A DNA stretch of 64,000 nucleotides from Neofamilia massiliensis (GCF_001299475.1 NZ_CYUJ01000002.1:620001-684000); one strand, 5' to 3'. Shown: positions 1 through 9,099, numbered from the stretch's first letter. Translations and numbers: made by a program. Notes: a model not told the origin generated them from the sequence alone.

Positions 1-24
1 AAATTGAAGTAATTGGAGGATAGT

Positions 25-981
25 ATGAAAAAGAATATTTATGGAGATTTAAGTATTATTTCAGGGAATTCAAACATTCCACTTGCAAAGGACATTTGCA
101 AACATTTAGGAGTAGAGTTAAGTGATACAGCTGTTAACCACTTTAAAGATGGAGAAATCAGCTTAAATATTGCTGACTCAGCAAGAGGGGCTGATGTTTT
201 TATAATTCAACCTACTTCAAAGCCAGTAAATGATAATTTAATGGAGCTTTTAATTTTAATTGACGCCTTAAAGAGGGCATCTGCTGGTAGGATTAACGCA
301 GTTATTCCTTATTATGGCTATGCCAGACAAGACAGAAAGACTAAGGCCAGAGAACCTATCACATCAAAGTTAGTTGCTGATCTACTTGCTACAGCTGGTG
401 CAGACAGGGTTATAACTATGGACCTACATGCTGGACAAATTCAAGGTTTCTTTGATATTCCAGTAGACCATCTTTCAGCACTAGAATACCTATCAGATTA
501 TTTTAAAGATAAGGTACAAGAAGAAGGAGACTTTGTTGTAGTTTCTCCAGACCTAGGAGGAGTAACTAGAACTAGAAAGTTTGCCAACTATTTAAATCTT
601 CCAATTGCTATTATAGAAAAAGTTAGACCAAGACCAAATGAAAATGAAGTTATGAATATCATTGGTGATATTGAAGGTAAAAATGTTATTATGGTCGACG
701 ATATTATTGATACAGGCGGTACAATCTGCAAGGCTGCTGAAGCCCTAAAGAAAAGAGGAGCTAAGAAAATTTATGGAGCTGCCACACACGGAGTATTATC
801 TGACAGTGCAGTAGACAGAATCCAAAAATCAGCCTTAGAAGAATTTGTTATCACTGATACTATTAACCAACCAGAAGAAAACAAAAAATCTAAGATTAAA
901 ATTGTTTCTGTTGGCTGCTTAATTGCCCAAGCTATTGATAGAATCCACAACAACGAATCTATTTCAGTTATTTTTGGTTAA
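25..981 (+). CDS. prs: Ribose-phosphate pyrophosphokinase (PRPP synthetase)
   Basis: Makes PRPP from ribose 5-phosphate and ATP in the cytoplasm, feeding purine, pyrimidine, NAD, His and Trp synthesis. The 318-residue product has the class I Prs length. It shows the early 'NHFKDGE' region, the 'YYGYARQDRK' segment and the PRPP-binding 'VDDIIDTGGT' motif near residue 215. A TTG at 13 is in frame, but GGAGGA at 15-20 is a ribosome binding site that places the start at ATG 25. pth follows after 2 nt, so the two are co-transcribed. Bases 1-12 (ending TAA) could be the last codons of an upstream gene. Later genes of the window use PRPP (hpt). Confidence 0.97.
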   Translation: MKKNIYGDLSIISGNSNIPLAKDICKHLGVELSDTAVNHFKDGEISLNIADSARGADVFIIQPTSKPVNDNLMELLILIDALKRASAGRINAVIPYYGYARQDRKTKAREPITSKLVADLLATAGADRVITMDLHAGQIQGFFDIPVDHLSALEYLSDYFKDKVQEEGDFVVVSPDLGGVTRTRKFANYLNLPIAIIEKVRPRPNENEVMNIIGDIEGKNVIMVDDIIDTGGTICKAAEALKKRGAKKIYGAATHGVLSDSAVDRIQKSALEEFVITDTINQPEENKKSKIKIVSVGCLIAQAIDRIHNNESISVIFG

Positions 982-983
982 GA

Positions 984-1550
984 GTGAAGGTAATAGCGGG
1001 ACTAGGAAATCCAGGCAAGGACTACCAAAGAACTAGACACAACGTAGGCTTTATGGTTATAGATAAGCTTATAGAAAAACTTTCAGCCTCTCCTTTTAAG
1101 ATCAAGCACCAGGCTTTAATTGCTGAAGCTTCAATAAAGGGGGAGAAAGTTCTACTAGTCAAGCCCCAAACCTATATGAACAACAGTGGAGACTCACTAA
1201 GGGAGATTTTAAATTTTTATAAGATCCCTCCTGAAGATTTAATTGTCATCTACGACGATATAGATATTGGATTTTCTACAATAAGAATTAGAAAAAAAGG
1301 TTCAGCAGGCAGTCACAACGGAATGAAGTCAATTATTTACCAAATCCAAGCTGATACTTTTCCAAGAATTAGAATTGGAGTTGGAGAAAAACATCAAGGC
1401 CAAGACCTGGCTAACTTTGTCTTATCAAATTTTTCTAGCGAAGAATTTAAGGAAATAGACAGCGCAGTTGACTATGCAGCCTTGGCAGCCATAGCTATTG
1501 TTGAAGATGGCCTGGACCGGGCAATGAACAAATACAATATAAAGAAATAA
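984..1550 (+). CDS. pth: Peptidyl-tRNA hydrolase
   Basis: Releases peptides from prematurely dissociated peptidyl-tRNAs, recycling tRNA. 188 residues, normal length. It shows the N-terminal 'GLGNPGKDY' motif, the catalytic His19 in 'RHNVGF', and the conserved 'YDDIDI' aspartate near residue 93. The start is GTG at 984, two bases after the prs stop, which suggests translational coupling. The order prs-pth-mfd is the classical Firmicutes arrangement. Confidence 0.97.
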   Translation: MKVIAGLGNPGKDYQRTRHNVGFMVIDKLIEKLSASPFKIKHQALIAEASIKGEKVLLVKPQTYMNNSGDSLREILNFYKIPPEDLIVIYDDIDIGFSTIRIRKKGSAGSHNGMKSIIYQIQADTFPRIRIGVGEKHQGQDLANFVLSNFSSEEFKEIDSAVDYAALAAIAIVEDGLDRAMNKYNIKK

Positions 1551-1555
1551 ATTTT

Positions 1556-1580
1556 AGGCCCATATTATAAGTGGGCCTTT
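1556..1580 (+). terminator. Hairpin after pth, possible weak terminator
   Basis: AGGCCCA (1556-1562) pairs with TGGGCCT (1572-1578), 9-nt loop. Only a short U-rich tail (TTTAT) follows, so termination may be partial and mfd may be read through. Confidence 0.5.
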
Positions 1581-1592
1581 ATAAATAATCGT

Positions 1593-4500
1593 ATGAAAAA
1601 TTTTTTGATAGATCCCTTGCTAGGCCTGGATTCTTATAAGAATCTTCTAGCAGATATAAAAAATGAAAAACAAGTTATTGCAGTTAACGGAGTGTTAGAA
1701 GAGGCTCTAGGCCACTTTATTTACTCTGTATTTTCTCATGGAGAAAAACGAAAGATCTTTATAATTTCCTATTCAGACCTAAGGGCCAAGAGAATTTACG
1801 AAGACTTAAAAAGCCTAGGTCTAAATAATTCCTATTACTTTCCAAAGCGAGAAGATTTTTTCTACAGGTCAATAGCCAGGTCAGCTGATACATCTAATGA
1901 CCAAATAAAGGCCATGTGGGCTTTGAGACATGAAGATGAACTTATAGTTGCCACAGGCTATGAAGGTCTTTTAAACAAGCTAATGACCCCTGACAAGTTT
2001 TCAAAACTTTTTTTTTCTATAAATATCGACGATAGAATTGACCTAGGAGACTTGGGTAAAAAACTTTTACTTGCAGGCTATGAAAATGTTCCAGCAGTTG
2101 AAGGCAAGGGCCAATTTTCTATTCGAGGTGGCATTGTAGATATATTTCCACCTCTAGCAGAAAATCCATATAGGATTGAACTTTTTGATGATGAAATAGA
2201 TTCTATTAGGGACTTTGATGTTCTTAGCCAAAGGTCAATAAATACCCTAGAAGAAATTTATATTTGTCCAGCTGGCGAAAATATTTTAGATGAAGCTGAC
2301 AGACATTTAGCAATAAAGCGCTTGAACAAAGAGCTAAAGGCAACAAAAATAAAAGATGCCAAAGTCCTTGCTAACTTAGAAGGAAAATTTTCTGAACTAG
2401 GAGACAGGCTGGAAAATAAACTTTTTATAAAAAACCTAGACCTTGTTCTTCCCTATATTGACCAAGAAAAACTTGGATCAATTTTATCCTACACTGACGA
2501 AGATACACTTTTTTTCATTGATGAGCCAAGGCGAATTGATGAGTCAGCCTTAGAAAACTATAAGGATTTTAAAAATAGATTTTCAGATCTTTTACTGGCA
2601 GGAGAAGTACTGCCAGGCCATGAAAATTCACTTTACAACTATGACGAAATAATTCCTAGGATTGAAAAGAATACCAAAGTAACATTTTCAAATATTTTAA
2701 GGGACAATAAACACTTTAAGCCTCAGTCAATTTTAAACTTCCACATGAAGGCCATAACTTCTTATAATGGCAGAATGGATATTTTTAAGGAGGAAATTGA
2801 CAGGTACTTGTACAGGGGCTATAAAATAGCAATTTTAGCAGGGGATAAAAAGAGATTAAATAGACTAGACCTAAGTCTAACAAGCCTTGGAGTCAAAGCA
2901 TCTATAGCTGAGTCCTTAGATGAGTCTTTACACTCATCTCAAATTCTTCTGTCAGATTTATCTGTTCGCCATGGTTTTGAATATTCAGACTTAAAATTTT
3001 CTCTAATGAACCAAAGGGAAATTTATGGGTCTTCCCAAAAACAAAAAAAAGCTCCTAGAAAAAAGACAAAAAAAGAAGGGGCCATAACAGACTTTGCAGA
3101 TATAGAAATTGGTGACTATGTTGTCCACGAAAATAACGGTGTTGGAATTTATCAGGGATCTTATAAGCTCCAAGTCCAAGGAGTAACAAGAGACTATATT
3201 TTAATCCAGTACAAGGGAGCAGATAGGCTCTACATTCCTACAGACCAGCTAGGAATGATCCACAAGTATATAGGAACTGGGGAGAAAAAACCTAAGGTCA
3301 ACAAACTAAACTCAGTTGAATGGACTAAGACCAAGATGAAGGCTCAAAAGTCCATTGACGACATGGCAGATGAGCTAATAAAACTCTATGCTGCCAGACA
3401 GGCCAAGGAAGGCCATCAGTTTTCTAAGGACACCCTTTGGCAGGGAGAGTTTGAAGATGCCTTTCCTTATGAAGAAACACAAGGCCAGCTTCAAGCAACT
3501 GCAGAAATAAAAGAAGACATGGAAAAGAAAGCGCCAATGGATAGGCTTCTTTGTGCAGATGTTGGCTATGGCAAAACAGAAGTTGCCCTTAGGGCAGCCT
3601 TTAAGGCAGTAATGGATGGCAAACAAGTTGCGATTTTAGTTCCAACAACTATCCTTGCCCAACAACATTACAACACAATGGTAGAAAGATTTAGAGACTT
3701 TCCAGTGACCATTGGACTTCTATCTCGTTTTAGGTCAAAAAGTCAAATTGATAAGGATATTAAAGGACTTAGAAATGGATCCTTAGACATTGTAGTAGGA
3801 ACTCACAGACTTTTATCAAAGGATGTAGTATTTAAGGACCTGGGCCTTTTAGTTATTGATGAGGAACAAAGATTTGGAGTTAGGCACAAGGAAACACTAA
3901 AAATGTTAAAAGAAAATGTAGACACTCTTACCCTAACTGCAACGCCAATTCCAAGGACCTTACAAATGTCTATGATTGGCATAAGAAATATGTCACTAAT
4001 AGAAGAGCCGCCAGAAGAGAGATTTCCAGTTCAAACTTATTTGGCCGAATACAATCCTTCTATGATTAGAGAGGCAATCCTTAGAGAAATTGACAGAGAG
4101 GGTCAAGTTTATTTCCTTCACAATAAGGTTTCAGACATAGACAAGGTCGCCCTTGAACTTCAGGCCCTAGTGCCAGAGGCCAGATTCTTAGTTGCCCACG
4201 GCCAAATGTCAGAAAGGTCCTTAGAAAATGCCATGATGAGCTTTTTAGAAAGACAGGCAGATGTTTTAGTTTGTACTACAATTATAGAAACAGGCCTAGA
4301 CATTCCAAATGTAAACACAATAATTATAAACGACGCAGACCGCTTTGGACTTTCTCAACTTTACCAACTTAGAGGAAGAGTTGGCAGGTCCAATAAAATT
4401 GCCTATGCCTATATAACCTATCCTAGAGACAAACAGCTAAGTGAAGTTTCAGAAAAGAGACTTACTGCAATAAAAGAATACACAGAGTTTGGATCAGGAT

Positions 4501-5084
4501 ATAAAATTGCCATGAGAGACTTAGAAATTCGTGGGGCAGGAAATATTTTATCCTCTAAGCAACATGGCCACATAGATAATATTGGCTACGACCTTTACCT
4601 AAGTTTATTAGAAGACGCAATGAAAAAACTCAAAGGCGAAGAAGTAAAAGACATTAACGAAACTACAATTGATCTAAATATCGAAGCCTTTGTGCCAGAA
4701 TCTTATATAGGAGACCAAAGACAAAGACTTGAATTTTATAAAAAGATTTCTCTAATAGAAAATGACGAAGACTACTCAGACCTAATTGCAGAAGCCATAG
4801 ACAGATATGGCGATCTGCCAGAGGCAACATCAAATTTAATAGACATATCCCAAATTAAATTTATTGCCAACCAAAAGGGAGTAGAAATAATAAGCGGAGA
4901 CGCAAATAAAATTCGCATAAAATTTAAGGAAGACAAGGTCTTAGACCTAAAATCACTAAACAACCTAATAGCAATTTTTACAAACAAGGTTAGCTTTACT
5001 ACTAAGGGTCAAGCCTCTATTGACCTTAGTCCAGGCAAGTACCCATTAGAAGAATTAAAAGACCTTTTAGGAAATATTGTCTGA
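1593..5084 (+). CDS. mfd: Transcription-repair coupling factor Mfd
   Basis: DNA translocase that removes RNA polymerase stalled at lesions and recruits UvrA. 1163 residues, full family length. Domains in order: UvrB-like N-terminal module (about 1-350), CarD-like RNAP-interaction domain around 500-570 ('GDYVVHENNGVGIY'), RecG-like helicase core with Walker A 'ADVGYGKTE' near 652 and the DEEQ box 'VIDEEQRFG' near 756, motif VI 'QLRGRVGRS', then the TRCF C-terminal domain. No good Shine-Dalgarno is visible before ATG 1593. A hairpin separates it from pth. Confidence 0.97.
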   Translation: MKNFLIDPLLGLDSYKNLLADIKNEKQVIAVNGVLEEALGHFIYSVFSHGEKRKIFIISYSDLRAKRIYEDLKSLGLNNSYYFPKREDFFYRSIARSADTSNDQIKAMWALRHEDELIVATGYEGLLNKLMTPDKFSKLFFSINIDDRIDLGDLGKKLLLAGYENVPAVEGKGQFSIRGGIVDIFPPLAENPYRIELFDDEIDSIRDFDVLSQRSINTLEEIYICPAGENILDEADRHLAIKRLNKELKATKIKDAKVLANLEGKFSELGDRLENKLFIKNLDLVLPYIDQEKLGSILSYTDEDTLFFIDEPRRIDESALENYKDFKNRFSDLLLAGEVLPGHENSLYNYDEIIPRIEKNTKVTFSNILRDNKHFKPQSILNFHMKAITSYNGRMDIFKEEIDRYLYRGYKIAILAGDKKRLNRLDLSLTSLGVKASIAESLDESLHSSQILLSDLSVRHGFEYSDLKFSLMNQREIYGSSQKQKKAPRKKTKKEGAITDFADIEIGDYVVHENNGVGIYQGSYKLQVQGVTRDYILIQYKGADRLYIPTDQLGMIHKYIGTGEKKPKVNKLNSVEWTKTKMKAQKSIDDMADELIKLYAARQAKEGHQFSKDTLWQGEFEDAFPYEETQGQLQATAEIKEDMEKKAPMDRLLCADVGYGKTEVALRAAFKAVMDGKQVAILVPTTILAQQHYNTMVERFRDFPVTIGLLSRFRSKSQIDKDIKGLRNGSLDIVVGTHRLLSKDVVFKDLGLLVIDEEQRFGVRHKETLKMLKENVDTLTLTATPIPRTLQMSMIGIRNMSLIEEPPEERFPVQTYLAEYNPSMIREAILREIDREGQVYFLHNKVSDIDKVALELQALVPEARFLVAHGQMSERSLENAMMSFLERQADVLVCTTIIETGLDIPNVNTIIINDADRFGLSQLYQLRGRVGRSNKIAYAYITYPRDKQLSEVSEKRLTAIKEYTEFGSGYKIAMRDLEIRGAGNILSSKQHGHIDNIGYDLYLSLLEDAMKKLKGEEVKDINETTIDLNIEAFVPESYIGDQRQRLEFYKKISLIENDEDYSDLIAEAIDRYGDLPEATSNLIDISQIKFIANQKGVEIISGDANKIRIKFKEDKVLDLKSLNNLIAIFTNKVSFTTKGQASIDLSPGKYPLEELKDLLGNIV

Positions 5085-5098
5085 TTATTATGTGAAAA

Positions 5099-5128
5099 TT
5101 GCACAAATACAAAAAAACATGTTATAAT
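5099..5128 (+). promoter_or_regulatory. Sigma-A-type promoter for the foldase gene
   Basis: TTGCAC (5099-5104), 18-bp spacer, TATAAT (5123-5128). It sits 26 bp before the foldase ATG, with AAAGGAG in between. Confidence 0.75.
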
Positions 5129-5154
5129 AGTTAGGATTTAAAAAGGAGAGTTAA

Positions 5155-6222
5155 ATGAAAAGAAAAAGTTTATTATTGATTTTAGCCCTTATGCTAGTTT
5201 TAACAGCTTGTGGCAACAAGGGTGCAAAAGACGGAGTAGCAGCAACTGTAGATGGAGTAGAAATTCCACAAAAGACATTTGACCTATACTATGGTATAGA
5301 AAGACAAAGAATAGTTGCACAAATTGGTGAAGAAGGATTAAACCAACCAATGGACAAGCTTGAAAGATCTGCTGGAGAAATTCTAAGAGAAAACATTTTA
5401 AATTCTCTAATCTCTAACCAAGTAATATTAAATGCAGCCAAAGACGAAGACCTTGGCGACATTGATGCTACAGTAGAAGAACAAGTGAAAATGGAAAAGG
5501 AAATGTCTGGAGAAGATATTTTCAAAGAAAATCTTGTAGCAATAGGCCTTACAGAAGAAGAATACAAAAATGTATTAAAAGATAATGCAATTGTAAACGA
5601 GTTTAGAAATAAAAAAATGGAAGGCTATGAAGTAAGCCAAGAAGACAAAGAAAAATTCTTTGAAGAAAACAAAGAAGCATTTTATGAAAGATCAGCTAGA
5701 CATATTCTTGTTGAAACAGAAGACGAAGCCAACAAGGTTTTACAAAGACTAAAAGATGGCGAAGACTTTGCTGAACTTGCAAAAGAACTTTCTCAAGACC
5801 CAGGCTCAGCTGCCCAAGGTGGAGACCTAGGTTTCTTCCCACAAGGTAGAATGGTTGCTGAATTTAATGACTTTGTATTTGGAAATAATGTTGGAGACCT
5901 ATCTGATCCAATTAAGTCAGATTTTGGCTACCATATAATTGAAATTACTGGAGAAAAATCAACTCTTGAAGATTTCACTGAAGAAGTTGAACAAGGAGCT
6001 AAGAGTCAAAAATTCGTAGACGAAATGAAAGACTTAGAGAAAAAAGCTAAGATTAAGAAAATCTACGACGTTTCTAACGAACCAGAATCTATATTAGAAA
6101 AATTAGAAGTTGAAAAAGATATGGAAGAAAATATAGAAGGTAATGTAGAAGAAAATCTTGAAAACCAAGAAGAAAATTCAGAAGAAACTCCAGAAGCTGA
6201 AAAAGAAAATAAAGGAAATTAA
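5155..6222 (+). CDS. prsA: PrsA-type peptidyl-prolyl isomerase lipoprotein (foldase)
   Basis: Extracytoplasmic lipid-anchored foldase that helps secreted proteins fold. A signal peptide ends in lipobox LTAC with Cys19. A SurA-N-like helical region follows, then a parvulin domain at about 181-268 ('ARHILVET', '[14 protein letters not shown]', 'SDFGYHIIE'). The last ~45 residues are a very acidic Glu/Asn-rich tail, unlike the core family. Has its own promoter and terminator, so it is monocistronic. It sits at the Mfd-YabN junction, where clostridia often carry a SurA/PrsA gene. Confidence 0.9.
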   Translation: MKRKSLLLILALMLVLTACGNKGAKDGVAATVDGVEIPQKTFDLYYGIERQRIVAQIGEEGLNQPMDKLERSAGEILRENILNSLISNQVILNAAKDEDLGDIDATVEEQVKMEKEMSGEDIFKENLVAIGLTEEEYKNVLKDNAIVNEFRNKKMEGYEVSQEDKEKFFEENKEAFYERSARHILVETEDEANKVLQRLKDGEDFAELAKELSQDPGSAAQGGDLGFFPQGRMVAEFNDFVFGNNVGDLSDPIKSDFGYHIIEITGEKSTLEDFTEEVEQGAKSQKFVDEMKDLEKKAKIKKIYDVSNEPESILEKLEVEKDMEENIEGNVEENLENQEENSEETPEAEKENKGN

Positions 6223-6233
6223 TTTTATAAAGA

Positions 6234-6260
6234 CCACTGAGATGACCTCGGTGGTTTTTT
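6234..6260 (+). terminator. Rho-independent terminator after the foldase gene
   Basis: CCACTGAG (6234-6241) pairs with CTCGGTGG (6247-6254, one G-U), 5-nt loop, followed by TTTTTT. Confidence 0.9.
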
Positions 6261-6265
6261 GTTTG

Positions 6266-6574
6266 AAAAAAATTTGCAAACAAGAGGAAAAACAAGGGAA
6301 AGGATGATAAAATCAATAAATTTAAAGAGTTAGTGTAAAATATTTGTTGGTAAAAAAGAAAATAAAAACACAAAGAAAGAAGAATAATAAAACTAGACGA
6401 AAAAGTAGCAAGGTCAAAAAAATAATAATTATGGCGGAATAAACATAGAAATATTAAACAAAAGTTCAGGTAAATGGTTGAAACAGTGGTTAAACACAGA
6501 TTTTATAAAAAGTATATAAATTAAAGGAATTCCCTTACCAACAAAACTTGACACTATCTATTAACTCGATATTG
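6266..6574 (+). other. Gene-poor stretch at the left edge of the island
   Basis: AT-rich, no convincing gene. It holds the left copy of the island repeat (6305-6328). A short open stretch runs from 6409 to the stop at 6519; its peptide includes 'NYGGINIEILNK' and 'KWLKQWLNTDF'. It has no start codon with a ribosome binding site and may be a decayed gene end. Confidence 0.4.
6305..6328 (+). repeat. Left copy of island-flanking direct repeat
   Basis: Matches 9069-9092 at 23 of 24 bases (core TGATAAAATCAATAAA). The preceding ~20 bases (A-rich, AAGG-containing) are also similar. The copies bracket the regulator, secreted protein, lipoprotein and IS remnant. Confidence 0.7.
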
Positions 6575-6603
6575 TTGACTTTTGTAGAAAAAAATGGTAA
6601 ACT
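6575..6603 (+). promoter_or_regulatory. Promoter of the small XRE regulator
   Basis: TTGACT (6575-6580), 17-bp spacer, TAAACT (6598-6603), 27 bp before ATG 6631. A second TTGACA lies upstream at 6549-6554 without a matching -10. Confidence 0.6.
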
Positions 6604-6630
6604 AAACTTAACCAAAAAGGAAAAGGTAAG

Positions 6631-6864
6631 ATGATGAGAAATAGAATTGCAGAACACAGAAAACCGTTAGGTTTATCACAACATAGATTAGGTAAAAAAA
6701 TTGGAATATCAAGAATAAGCATAAATCAAATAGAAACGGGAAAGACTGTACCGAGTTTAAAAACGGCAAATGATATAGCAAATGCTTTAGGAGTTTGTAT
6801 GTATCAGATTTTCGATTTAGATGGAGAAGAGACATATAAATGTCATAGCAGTAATTGTTGCTAA
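6631..6864 (+). CDS. Small XRE-family helix-turn-helix regulator
   Basis: 77 residues; nearly all of it is one Cro/C1-type HTH domain ('LSQHRLGKKIGISRISINQ', 'ETGKTVPSLKTANDIANAL'). It resembles the short stand-alone XRE regulators found beside membrane or secreted-protein genes. The C-terminus 'CHSSNCC' is cysteine-rich, so a metal or redox input is possible (inference). Two tandem ATGs (6631, 6634) are possible starts, with AAGG-rich sequence upstream. It precedes a secreted protein and a lipoprotein on the same strand and may control them. Confidence 0.85.
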   Translation: MMRNRIAEHRKPLGLSQHRLGKKIGISRISINQIETGKTVPSLKTANDIANALGVCMYQIFDLDGEETYKCHSSNCC

Positions 6865-6897
6865 GAATTATATGACTTATTTTGTAAAAGTGAGGTG

Positions 6898-7010
6898 ATG
6901 TTAATAAACTATAAAAATCCTCAGAGGTATAAGAACGGCGAATGAGTTATTTTACTACAAATCTTTTTAATGATAGTAATAGTAAAATAGAAGGAGGAAG
7001 AAAATGTTAA
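6898..7010 (+). other. Two overlapping short ORFs between regulator and secreted protein
   Basis: A 15-codon ORF (6898-6945) follows a GAGGTG ribosome binding site. Its TGA overlaps the ATG (6942) of a 22-codon ORF that ends at 7010, inside the start of the next gene. The ATGA overlap could couple translation, making these leader peptides. They may equally be chance ORFs; no family is recognised. Confidence 0.25.
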
Positions 7011-7729
7011 GAAAAAGATTATTTGCTATAGGGATAGCTATTATAATGATGGCAGCATTGATGATTACACCAACCACCAGTGCATTTGCACAGGAAAATA
7101 AAAATATTGATTTGACTAATAGGGAAAATATTTATTACGATGAATCATTGGGAGCAAATGTTATAGCATTTACTCTAAATGAAGATGGTAGCGTTAATTA
7201 CCTTACTAAAACAGAAGCAGACAGTATTACGAAGAATGCTGGAAGTGAAGATATAAAACTTGAAAAAACAAATAGCGATAAGGTCATGCGAAGTGATTAT
7301 AGTAACTGGTATGTATTTAAACAAACGAGTGGACCTACTCGGTATACTGGTTCACTAAAGAAGGTTTCCGCTGATTTAGTTGCTCCTAGAGGCGGGGGAT
7401 CAATTACTAAAATTGTAGGATATGAATCAAAACATTTTTTCTCAGCATCAATTGGTACTCCAGATAAAAAATCTGCAATACAAGCAGGAGCTACTATAGG
7501 TTGGGAATCTTCTGCAAGCACATCTACATCGTATACTGTGAACTTAAGGGCAGGAGAAAAGGGATATATAGGATTTTACCCATACTATAATAAAGTGGTA
7601 GGAAATTTAGAACTTTATGGTAATTGGGGTGATGGCTTGATTAGTACTGAAAGAGGAGTAGCAGGTTATTCAGTAAAATTAACTAGTGATGGAGAAGCTG
7701 ATGGTATGTATAAATTCATATATAAATAA
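7004..7729 (+). CDS. Secreted protein of unknown function
   Basis: 241 residues. Clear Sec signal peptide: basic start, hydrophobic run (residues ~6-22), cleavage probably after 'SAFA' near residue 29. The mature part is rich in Ser, Thr, Gly and aromatics, with alternating patterns that suggest beta structure ('ASTSTSYTVNL', 'GYIGFYPYYNK', 'YGNWGDGLIS'). No catalytic motif or anchor is visible, so it is probably released. A strong GGAGG precedes ATG 7004. Codon use (CGG, CGA, GGG) differs from the neighbouring core genes, as expected of acquired DNA. I do not recognise the family; a secreted effector, inhibitor or bacteriocin-like role is speculation. Confidence 0.8.
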   Translation: MLRKRLFAIGIAIIMMAALMITPTTSAFAQENKNIDLTNRENIYYDESLGANVIAFTLNEDGSVNYLTKTEADSITKNAGSEDIKLEKTNSDKVMRSDYSNWYVFKQTSGPTRYTGSLKKVSADLVAPRGGGSITKIVGYESKHFFSASIGTPDKKSAIQAGATIGWESSASTSTSYTVNLRAGEKGYIGFYPYYNKVVGNLELYGNWGDGLISTERGVAGYSVKLTSDGEADGMYKFIYK

Positions 7730-7746
7730 TCGGAAGTAAAATCAAA

Positions 7747-8139
7747 ATGAAAAAAATATTTATTGGAATTCTTTTGATTAGCTCATTATTTTCTTTAATA
7801 GCTTGTCAAAAAAAGGAAGAAAAAAAAGAACAAAAGTTAGTATATTTAGGTATTGATGCTGAAATACTGTCAGTAAATTATGATGATAAGATACTGACAA
7901 TAGTTGAGACTGAAAATGATAGAAAAGTAATACAAACAGAAGTAAAACTAAACTGTAAAGATTTAGAAATTAACGACAAAATATTTAAAAGCAAGAATTC
8001 AGAAGAGATAGAATTTATAAAATTTAATGATTTAAAAGTAGCTGATATAATTAAAATTAATGTCAGTGAAAAGGAATTAAATAAAGAAGATGAAGAATTT
8101 ATAAATGTTGAGCAAATAGAGCTGATAGAAAAGAATTAG
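7747..8139 (+). CDS. Small lipoprotein of unknown function
   Basis: 130 residues. Lipoprotein signal peptide with lipobox LIAC and Cys20, then a Lys/Glu-rich spacer and a small domain of beta-strand-like segments ('AEILSVNYDDKILTI', 'VADIIKINVS') that recalls a compact OB or beta-barrel fold (weak). It starts 17 nt after the secreted protein, so the two are probably co-expressed. The ribosome binding site is weak (GGAAG). Its stop lies 8 bp from the terminal repeat of the IS remnant. Confidence 0.75.
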   Translation: MKKIFIGILLISSLFSLIACQKKEEKKEQKLVYLGIDAEILSVNYDDKILTIVETENDRKVIQTEVKLNCKDLEINDKIFKSKNSEEIEFIKFNDLKVADIIKINVSEKELNKEDEEFINVEQIELIEKN

Positions 8140-8190
8140 TTTAAAATGGCTCTTTGTCAAATGGTGTTGATGAAGAGAAAAATAACTATC

Positions 8191-8222
8191 AAATGGCTCA
8201 GACAGAAATGTCTGGGCCATTT
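8191..8222 (-). terminator. Hairpin at the 3' end of the transposase gene
   Basis: AAATGGCTCAGACA (8191-8204) pairs with TGTCTGGGCCATTT (8209-8222) around a GAAA loop, one T-G wobble. It overlaps the transposase stop codon and may insulate the IS from neighbouring transcription. Confidence 0.5.
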
Positions 8223-9004
8223 TCAATATACCGAAACTTTTCAAAGACCAAAATTATTCTTTTCTTGTAGTTATAGAAATTTCTATGACCAAAAGCATTT
8301 CTCTTAATAAGCTTAATCTTGTTGATTTTTCCTTCTAATGGGCCATTAGAAAGCTTGTATCTACAAGCATTTAAAATAAACTCCTCATACCTCCTACAAG
8401 TTTCAATTGCAACATTAACATAATGAGAAACCCTAGAATCAAGATTTCTATCAAACAAAGAAGAAAGCATATCAGTATTAGAAAGCCTAATAGCAGCTAA
8501 AATATCCTGAACACATCTGTAATACTTCTCTATAATATGATTAATATCTCTAATAAAAGAAACAATAGAAGCCTGACTCATAAAATTTTTAAAATAAGTA
8601 TACCTTCTAAAATAACTAGTATTTAACTCAAACTCATTTAATAAAAACAACTTCCAATATCTCTTTAAAACCTTGTATTCCTGAGAATCACGAGCAAAAC
8701 CATTCATAACAGAAATCCTAGTCCTATCCAAAGCCCGAGTAAGATTTTGAACAATATGAAACCTATCAAAAATAATCACGGCATTAGGAAAAACAGACTG
8801 AATAAGAGTAATATAAGGCTCATACATATCAATAACAACTCCCTTAACCCTTCTTCTAACCTCGATAGGATACCTTTGAAAATAAGAAATAAGCCTATGA
8901 ATTCTTCTATCAGGCAAAATATCAATAACCCTTCTAGAAACAGCATCCATAAAAATAAAACTCATATTAAAATCAACACTCTTAACCGACTTAAACTCAT
9001 CCAT
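8198..9004 (-). pseudogene. ISL3-family transposase, N-terminally truncated
   Basis: 268 residues from the first ATG; the frame is open up to about 9076, where it meets a stop. It represents the DDE_Tnp_ISL3 domain: candidate catalytic residues D2 ('MDEFKS'), D59 ('VVIDMYEP') and E224 ('GPLEGKINKIK') are all present, as are 'FDRFHIVQNL' and the C-terminal 'FGHRNFYNYKKRI'. Full ISL3 transposases are about 400 residues or more; the zinc-ribbon and HTH that bind the IS ends are missing. Hence inactive in transposition unless complemented. Confidence 0.8.
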
Positions 9005-9068
9005 ACAAATAAACTCAGGAAGAGAAGAAAAATTATTCTTAAAAAAAGAGAAAAAACCAAGGAAAAGC

Positions 9069-9092
9069 TGATAAAATCAATAAAATTAAAGA
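9069..9092 (+). repeat. Right copy of island-flanking direct repeat
   Basis: 23 of 24 bases match 6305-6328. It lies between the truncated IS and the yabN promoter. This may be the native intergenic sequence, duplicated when the island entered. Confidence 0.7.
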
Positions 9093-9099
9093 TTTTCCC

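Larger units (their letters stand above)
8148..9068 (-). mobile_element. Left-truncated ISL3-family insertion sequence
   Basis: One terminal repeat is visible at 8148-8177, beginning GGCTCTTTGTCAAA, the typical ISL3-family end. No matching inverted copy is found on the yabN side. The transposase lacks its N-terminal zinc-ribbon/HTH part, and the remnant stops at the direct repeat at 9069-9092. The adjacent TTTAAAAT (8140-8147) could be one half of the 8-bp target duplication. The element is almost certainly immobile. Confidence 0.75.
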
